Assembly: GCA_937908275.1 (NCBI GenBank) | Contig: CALERA010000161.1 | Location: 1-7,271 of the forward strand | Reading direction: 5' to 3' | Length of the DNA: 7,271 nucleotides | Origin: an uncultured Desulfarculaceae bacterium | GTDB lineage: Bacteria; Desulfobacterota; Desulfarculia; Desulfarculales; Desulfarculaceae | Shown: piece by piece, positions 1 to 5,124 of the stretch | Layout: every line of letters starts with the position of its first letter | Position numbering within the stretch: the stretch's first letter is position 1 | Position numbers and translations under genes: made by a program | Notes under the pieces: model-generated | What the model was told of the DNA's origin: nothing | Databases searched by the model: none | Seen by the model: only the letters and a program-made list of their open reading frames with translations

Positions 1-1866
1 GTCATGCCCCCCATGAGCATAAACTTCGGTGTTGATTCCGATGGTTATGTCACCTCGCAACACACCGCCTACCTGGTGGCCCGGGCCCGGCACGGCACCG
101 GCATGATCACGGTGGGCGGCGGGGCGGTGCATCCCTCGGGCCTGGACCTGCCCCGCATGCCCCGGGTTTGGGACGACCGCTTCATCCCGCCCCTGGCCGC
201 GATGGCCCGGGAGGTGAGGCCATACGGAACCCGCCTGGGCATGCAGCTCCTGCACGGCGGCCGCCAGGCCTTCCACGCCGAGCGGGTGGCGCCCTCGCCC
301 CTGCCGGCCCTGGGGGTGGTCAAGGGCGCGCCCCGGGAGTTGAACGAACCGGAAATCTGGGAGCTGGTGGCGGCCCATGGCGACGCGGCCCGGCGCTGCC
401 AGGCGGCGGGCTTCGACTTCGTGGAGATCCACGCCGCCCACGGCTACCTGATCGCCGAGTTCCTGGCCCCGCTGTCCAACCTGCGCCAGGACCAGTGGGG
501 CGGCGAATTCGCCAACCGCACCCGCTTTCTGCGGGAGGTGCTGCGGGACATCCGCCAGAAATGCGGCCCCGACTACCCGGTGGGGGTGCGGATCAACGGC
601 GAGGACTACATCGCCGGCGGCTGGACCCTGGACGAGTGCCTGCGCCTGGCCCCCCTGCTCAAGGCCGACGGCGCGGACTGGCTGCACATCTCGGCCGGCA
701 TCTACGGCTCCTTCCCGGTGACCATACCCTCGATGTACAGCGAATTCGCCTGCTTCGCCCACCTGGCCCGGGCGGTGAAACAGGTGGTGGACCTGCCGGT
801 GATCGCGGTGGGGCGGATCAAGGACCCCCGCCTGGCCGAGCAGATCATCGCCCAGGGCGGGGCCGACCTGGTGGCCATGGGCCGGGCCCACCTGGCCGAC
901 CCGGCCCTGGCGGCCAAGGCCCGGGAGGGGCGGTTCGATGAGATTCGCCCCTGCATCGGCTGCTGCCTGGGCTGCATCGCCCGGGCCCTGGCCCTGGACG
1001 AGGCCACCTGCGTGATGAACCCCGAGGTCAGCCGGGAATACCTGCTGGGCGATCCCCAGCCGGTCGAGCGGCCGCGCCGGGTGCTGGTGGTCGGGGCCGG
1101 GCCGGCCGGCCTGGCCGCCGCCCGCCTGGCCGCCCTGCGCGGTCACCAGGTGTGGGTGGTGGAGGAAGGCCCCCGGGTGGGGGGCTGGCTGACCCCGGCC
1201 TCCCAGGCCCCGGGCCGGGGCGAGTTGCTGGACCTGGTGAACTTCTACCAGCGCGAGTTGGCGCGCCTGGGGGTGGAGGTCAGCCTGGAGACCCCCCTGA
1301 GCGAGGCCCTGCTGGACGCGTACGCGCCCGAGGCGGTGGTGGTGGCCAGCGGCTCCACCCTGGACCTGCCCCAGATTCCGGGGCTTTTCGACACCGAGAT
1401 GGAGCTGCGCCTGGCCCGGGAGGTGCTGGAGGGAGAGGCCGTCGGTCCCCGGGTGCTGGTCCTGGGCGGCGGGGTGGCCGGGCTGACCACCGCCGACCTC
1501 CTGGCCGAGCGGGGGGCGGAGGAAGTGGTGGTGCTCAACCGGGACGGTCACTTCGCCCCGGAAATCTCGGCCAACGACCGCACCAACCTGCGCGAACGCC
1601 TGAAACGGCCCTCGGTGCGCCTTTACAAAAACGTGGTCATCGAGGACTTCCGGCCCCAGGGCCTGGATTTCCGCAGCGGCTCCCAACGGATCAGCCTGGA
1701 TGGCTTCACGGACCTGGTCATCGCCGAGGGCCGGCGCTCCCTGCGCGGCCCGGCCGACCTCTGCAAGGGCCGGGGGATTGAGGTCTTTGTCATTGGCGAC
1801 GCCAAGGGACCGCGCAGCCTGCTGGAGTCCCAGACCGAGGCCGACGAGGTGGGGCGCAAGCTCTAG
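1..1866 (+). CDS. Old-yellow-enzyme-type NADH:flavin oxidoreductase (2,4-dienoyl-CoA reductase/enoate reductase family), 5'-partial
   Basis: This is a cytoplasmic FMN/FAD/[4Fe-4S] enzyme of the family that passes hydride from NAD(P)H through FAD, the cluster and FMN to an activated C=C bond. The frame is open to the left edge. The Met at position 4 is probably internal, because relatives have some 20-30 residues before their RIVMPPMS-like motif, matched here by VMPPMS. Counting from that Met, a TIM barrel covers about 1-315, with IHAAHGYL (H143, Y148) at the active site. Cysteines C317, C320, C324 and C336 match the family's CX2CX3CX11C cluster motif, with an additional C321. The FAD-binding GAGPAG is at 364-369 and the nucleotide-binding GGGVAG at 488-493. 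A terminal VIGDA (about 596-600) closes the FAD fold. The order matches E. coli FadH and the BaiCD/BaiH enzymes. The frame is intact. The substrate cannot be told: a fatty enoyl-CoA, a cyclic enone or another enoate are all possible. Nothing links it to the downstream operon. Confidence 0.93.
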   Translation, partial: VMPPMSINFGVDSDGYVTSQHTAYLVARARHGTGMITVGGGAVHPSGLDLPRMPRVWDDRFIPPLAAMAREVRPYGTRLGMQLLHGGRQAFHAERVAPSPLPALGVVKGAPRELNEPEIWELVAAHGDAARRCQAAGFDFVEIHAAHGYLIAEFLAPLSNLRQDQWGGEFANRTRFLREVLRDIRQKCGPDYPVGVRINGEDYIAGGWTLDECLRLAPLLKADGADWLHISAGIYGSFPVTIPSMYSEFACFAHLARAVKQVVDLPVIAVGRIKDPRLAEQIIAQGGADLVAMGRAHLADPALAAKAREGRFDEIRPCIGCCLGCIARALALDEATCVMNPEVSREYLLGDPQPVERPRRVLVVGAGPAGLAAARLAALRGHQVWVVEEGPRVGGWLTPASQAPGRGELLDLVNFYQRELARLGVEVSLETPLSEALLDAYAPEAVVVASGSTLDLPQIPGLFDTEMELRLAREVLEGEAVGPRVLVLGGGVAGLTTADLLAERGAEEVVVLNRDGHFAPEISANDRTNLRERLKRPSVRLYKNVVIEDFRPQGLDFRSGSQRISLDGFTDLVIAEGRRSLRGPADLCKGRGIEVFVIGDAKGPRSLLESQTEADEVGRKL

Positions 1867-1883
1867 CTGCCCCAACAACGATC

Positions 1884-1900
1884 CGTTGCACTTCTAAACA
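1884..1900 (+). repeat. Left copy of imperfect 17-base direct repeat
   Basis: The pattern is CGTTGCA-N3-CTAAACA. It recurs at 2081-2097 in the same orientation with 14 of 17 bases identical; only the central three differ (CTT here, AAC there). The two copies start 197 bases apart and bracket the GC-rich block almost exactly. Confidence 0.7.
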
Positions 1901-1904
1901 TTGA

Positions 1905-1923
1905 GCTAACCGTATAAGTTAGC
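1905..1923 (+). repeat. Small inverted repeat (hairpin) after the oxidoreductase gene
   Basis: GCTAAC at 1905-1910 is the exact reverse complement of GTTAGC at 1918-1923, with a 7-base loop. No T-run follows, so it is not a standard terminator. Its right arm overlaps the first two bases of the larger stem at 1922-1973, so both cannot form completely in the same RNA. Confidence 0.5.
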
Positions 1924-1973
1924 GCCGGTTATCCCGCCGTCGCCCTCTCCCTGGGGCGGCGGCGGGCCGGCGC
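1922..1973 (+). repeat. Very strong GC-rich stem-loop
   Basis: GCGCCGG (1922-1928) pairs with CCGGCGC (1967-1973). After a four-base bulge (TTAT, 1929-1932), CCCGCCG (1933-1939) pairs with CGGCGGG (1960-1966). T1940 can wobble with G1959, and CGCCC (1941-1945) pairs with GGGCG (1954-1958). The loop is 8 bases. The stem therefore has 20 pairs, including one G-U. No T-run follows. It could be an mRNA 3'-end protector, a Rho-assisted terminator, or a REP-like or dispersed palindromic element. The pairing is seen directly; the role is not known. Confidence 0.7.
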
Positions 1974-2080
1974 GGCCCCGCCGTCCGTCCCCCAGACTCA
2001 CCGGACACTCCCCAACCCCAGCCTCATCCCCCCTCCGGGCCGGTTTCGTGCGCCCAAACCAGCCTTCAATCCGGGAAGTG

Positions 2081-2097
2081 CGTTGCAAACCTAAACA
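2081..2097 (+). repeat. Right copy of imperfect 17-base direct repeat
   Basis: Second CGTTGCA-N3-CTAAACA copy, matching 1884-1900. It sits at the junction where the GC-rich block gives way to AT-rich promoter DNA. Its last base is also the first base of the terminator-like hairpin that follows. Confidence 0.7.
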
Positions 2098-2118
2098 CAC
2101 CGACTAAGTGGTGTTTTT
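2097..2118 (+). terminator. Candidate Rho-independent terminator
   Basis: ACACC (2097-2101) pairs with GGTGT (2110-2114). Inside the 8-base loop AC/GT can pair further if G2102 bulges. A run of five T (2114-2118) follows immediately. The stem is short and only moderately GC-rich, so strength is uncertain. It would end transcription arriving from the oxidoreductase and insulate the promoters downstream. Confidence 0.4.
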
Positions 2119-2128
2119 GTCTAATGGC

Positions 2129-2159
2129 TTGAAAAACAAAACTATATTAATGGTATTAT
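2129..2159 (+). promoter_or_regulatory. Candidate sigma-70-type promoter with extended -10
   Basis: TGG followed directly by TATTAT (-10 at 2154-2159) fits the extended -10 form TGN-TATAAT. A TTGAAA at 2129-2134 could serve as -35, though the 19-base spacer is longer than ideal. It lies in the only clearly AT-rich stretch of the window. The predicted start near 2166 would give a leader of about 125 bases ahead of the kinase gene. It would supply basal kinase/regulator expression before sigma-54 activation. Motif match only. Confidence 0.4.
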
Positions 2160-2177
2160 AGTGGCATGTAACACTAT
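2141..2177. promoter_or_regulatory. Array of ACTAT half-sites, candidate regulator binding region
   Basis: ACTAT occurs three times in alternating orientation: + at 2141-2145, - at 2158-2162 and + at 2173-2177. This makes two overlapping perfect dyads, ACTATA-N10-TATAGT (2141-2162) and ATAGTG-N8-CACTAT (2158-2177). The array sits about 100-135 bases upstream of the predicted sigma-54 start, the usual distance for NtrC-family enhancer sites, and overlaps the candidate -10. The binding protein is unknown; the response regulator of this operon is the obvious candidate. Confidence 0.4.
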
Positions 2178-2249
2178 GCAACATGGGCGCCTTTGCCCGC
2201 CTTTTGCTCAAGGCCCCGAAATGTCAGGGCTTAGACCAGGGCGGAGATT

Positions 2250-2265
2250 TGGCACGTAACTTTCA
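2250..2265 (+). promoter_or_regulatory. Candidate sigma-54 (RpoN) -24/-12 promoter
   Basis: TGGCACG at 2250-2256, four bases, then TTTCA at 2261-2265. This matches 11 of the 12 fixed positions of TGGCACG-N4-TTGCA; the exception is the G of the -12 GC pair, here T. The -24 GG to -12 spacing is the required 10 bases. Transcription would begin near 2276, giving a leader of only about 16 bases that still contains the ribosome binding site. The operon it precedes encodes a sigma-54 activator, which strengthens the call and points to positive autoregulation. Confidence 0.55.
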
Positions 2266-2279
2266 TCACAACCGGAATT

Positions 2280-2286
2280 AGGGGAG
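2280..2286 (+). promoter_or_regulatory. Ribosome binding site selecting a TTG start for the kinase
   Basis: AGGGGAG ends 5 bases before the TTG at 2292 but 14 bases before the first in-frame ATG at 2301. The spacing favours TTG as the initiation codon, an uncommon choice that would reduce kinase translation. Confidence 0.6.
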
Positions 2287-2291
2287 TCTCG

Positions 2292-3722
2292 TTGGCGCAA
2301 ATGCACAAGATTCGAATCAGATTGCTGCTGGGCTTTGGCGCCGCCTTTCTGGCCATGGCCGCCTTTTGGGGGCTCAGCTACCGCTACCTGACCCAGATCG
2401 AGGAGCGGCTGCTGTTCCTCAGCCGGGCGGACGAGCTGTTGAACACGGTGCTGGAGGTCCGGCGCTACGAGAAGAACTACTTCCTCTATCGCCACGAGGA
2501 GGATTTCATCCAAGCCCTGGAGTACCTGAACCAGTTGCCTCCCCTCCTGGAGGCCAACGCCCAGCGCCTGCGGACCAGCCTGGGGGCGGAGGCCGTGGTC
2601 GAGCTGGGCGGTCTGGTGGGCCAATACCGGGCCGCCTTTGGCGTGGTCTACGACCGCCGCCTGCTCACCCCCTCCGGCCTGGCCACGGCCGAGGACGCCC
2701 CCCCGGTCATCGCCCTGCGCAAGGCCGGCAAGCGCATGATCGACCTGGCCGAGAAGCTGGCCCACAGCGAGCGGACGGCGGTGCAGACCCTGCTGCGCGA
2801 GTACCGCCCCCTGCTCCTGGCCTTCATCATCGGCTTGAGCGTCCTGGCCGGGGGCGCGGTCTGGCTCCTGATCTTCCGCCTGGTGCGCCCCCTGCACACC
2901 ATCGAGAAGGCCACCCAGGTGGTGGCCACCGGCGACTTCCAGCCCATCCCCTGGCCCGAGAGCCGCGACGAGATCGGCTCCCTGGTCAAGGCCTTCAACC
3001 GCATGGTGGTGGAGATCCGCCGCCACAGCGAGCAGATGATCCAGAACGAGAAGCTCACCAGCCTGGGCACCCTGACCAGCGGCGTGGCCCACGAGCTCAA
3101 CAATCCCCTCAACAACATCAGCACCTCCTGCCAGATATTGCTGGAGGAAATGACCGACGAGGCCTCGCCCTACCACCGCGAGTTGTTGGCGGCCATCGAC
3201 GGCCAGGTCAGCCGGGCCCGGGACATCGTGGGGTCGCTGCTGGAGTTCGCCCGCCAGCGGGAGTTCGAGCTCAAGCCCGAGAACCTGAGAGGCGCGCTGG
3301 AGGAGGCCCTGCGCCTGCTCAAGGGCGAGCTGCCCGAGGAGGTCAGGGTGCGCCTGGAGGTGCCGGAGACCATCGAGCTGGCGGCGGACAAGAACCACCT
3401 GGTGCAGGCCTTGATCAACCTGATCCAGAACGCGCTCCAGGCCATGGATGGTCCGGGCGAGCTGGGCCTGGTCGCCCGGGTCGAAAACGACCTGGCGGTG
3501 CTGGAGGTGAGCGACACCGGCTGCGGCATCGCCCCGGAGACCCTGCCCCGCATCTTCGATCCCTTCTTCTCCACCAAGGAGGTGGGGCGCGGCACCGGCC
3601 TGGGCCTGTCCATCGTCTATGGCGTGGTCGAGCGCCATGGCGGACGGGTCGAGGTGGACAGCGCCCTGGGGCGGGGCAGCACCTTCCGCCTGCGCCTGCC
3701 CCTGGCCGGCGGGGAGGCCTAG
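2292..3722 (+). CDS. Membrane sensor histidine kinase (HAMP-HisKA-HATPase_c)
   Basis: A 476-residue inner-membrane kinase that autophosphorylates on His and passes the phosphate to the regulator encoded next. One membrane helix lies at about 11-30 and a second at about 174-195. They bracket a periplasmic segment of about 140 residues that looks all-helical. It contains RRYEKNYFLY, a motif typical of four-helix or HBM-like small-molecule sensor modules. HAMP spans about 196-250. The HisKA H-box AHELNNPLNN has phospho-acceptor H267. The ATPase domain shows the N-box (NLIQNA, N380), DTGCGIAPE (D408), the F-box IFDPFFSTK and GTGLGL (434-439). All catalytic elements are intact. No PAS domain is evident, so sensing probably relies on the periplasmic module. 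The ligand is unknown; an anion carried by the downstream transporter is one possibility. It is closest in style to the ZraS/AtoS/NtrB-type kinases that pair with sigma-54 activators. The start is set by the ribosome binding site at 2280-2286. Confidence 0.93.
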   Translation: MAQMHKIRIRLLLGFGAAFLAMAAFWGLSYRYLTQIEERLLFLSRADELLNTVLEVRRYEKNYFLYRHEEDFIQALEYLNQLPPLLEANAQRLRTSLGAEAVVELGGLVGQYRAAFGVVYDRRLLTPSGLATAEDAPPVIALRKAGKRMIDLAEKLAHSERTAVQTLLREYRPLLLAFIIGLSVLAGGAVWLLIFRLVRPLHTIEKATQVVATGDFQPIPWPESRDEIGSLVKAFNRMVVEIRRHSEQMIQNEKLTSLGTLTSGVAHELNNPLNNISTSCQILLEEMTDEASPYHRELLAAIDGQVSRARDIVGSLLEFARQREFELKPENLRGALEEALRLLKGELPEEVRVRLEVPETIELAADKNHLVQALINLIQNALQAMDGPGELGLVARVENDLAVLEVSDTGCGIAPETLPRIFDPFFSTKEVGRGTGLGLSIVYGVVERHGGRVEVDSALGRGSTFRLRLPLAGGEA

Positions 3723-3725
3723 GTC

Positions 3726-5081
<1,356 letters not shown>

Positions 5082-5110
5082 GCGGTTCGGGCCTTGCTGA
5101 GCCGGACCGC
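5082..5110 (+). repeat. Intercistronic hairpin between regulator and transporter
   Basis: GCGGTTCGG (5082-5090) pairs with CCGGACCGC (5102-5110) in a 9-pair stem including one G-U, around an 11-base loop. It begins directly after the regulator stop codon and ends three bases before the GGGAAAGG that precedes the SulP start. No T-run follows, so full termination is unlikely. It could be an RNA processing or stability point, or could tune read-through and translation of the transporter. Confidence 0.5.
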
Positions 5111-5124
5111 GCGGGAAAGGAACC

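Larger units (their letters stand above)
1884..2097. mobile_element. Possible small non-coding inserted element flanked by direct repeats
   Basis: The roughly 180 bases between the two repeat copies differ in composition from the DNA on their right and carry a strong stem-loop. Collapsing the block and one repeat copy would place the 2097-2118 hairpin and its T-run about 33 bases after the oxidoreductase stop codon, a normal distance for that gene's terminator. This suggests insertion of a small element with target duplication, or a deletable dispersed repeat. No terminal inverted repeats or transposase are visible, so the repeats could equally be paired protein-binding sites. This is inference only. 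Confidence 0.3.
1867..2291. other. 425-base intergenic region between oxidoreductase and two-component operon
   Basis: No credible gene lies here. The left half (about 1901-2080) is very GC-rich, with pyrimidine-heavy runs on the + strand, and contains two hairpins. From about 2090 the composition turns abruptly AT-rich and carries a terminator-like hairpin, a candidate extended -10 promoter, repeated ACTAT half-sites and a near-consensus sigma-54 promoter. These elements are listed separately. The two halves look as if they have different origins. Confidence 0.8.

Noticed and set aside
4..6. Met at position 4 as the true start of the oxidoreductase
   Set aside because: The frame is open to the edge and VMPPMS aligns with an internal motif of the family, so the real start lies outside the window.
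168..941. 257-codon + frame and other overlapping frames inside the oxidoreductase
   Set aside because: The products are Pro/Gly/Arg-rich out-of-frame readings of a gene with conserved FMN, FeS and FAD motifs.
1906..2100. 64-codon - strand frame in the intergenic region
   Set aside because: Its product (with PPPPQGEGDGG) resembles the spurious translations seen from GC-rich intergenic repeats. It spans the strong stem-loop and has no recognisable domain.
2162..2180. TGGCAT...TGCA as a second sigma-54 promoter
   Set aside because: The GG and GC elements are 13 bases apart instead of the required 10.
2165..2185. CATGT-N11-ACATG dyad as a separate operator
   Set aside because: Only five bases per arm match with a wide spacer, and it overlaps the better ATAGTG-N8-CACTAT dyad; chance is likely.
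2185..2206. GGGC/GCCC hairpin followed by CCTTTT as a terminator
   Set aside because: The stem is only four pairs, the T-run is short and it lies inside the promoter region of the downstream operon.
2183..2281. 32-codon + frame ending at the kinase ribosome binding site, possible leader peptide
   Set aside because: There is no ribosome binding site before its ATG, it runs through the candidate sigma-54 promoter, and its sequence shows no attenuator-like codon bias.
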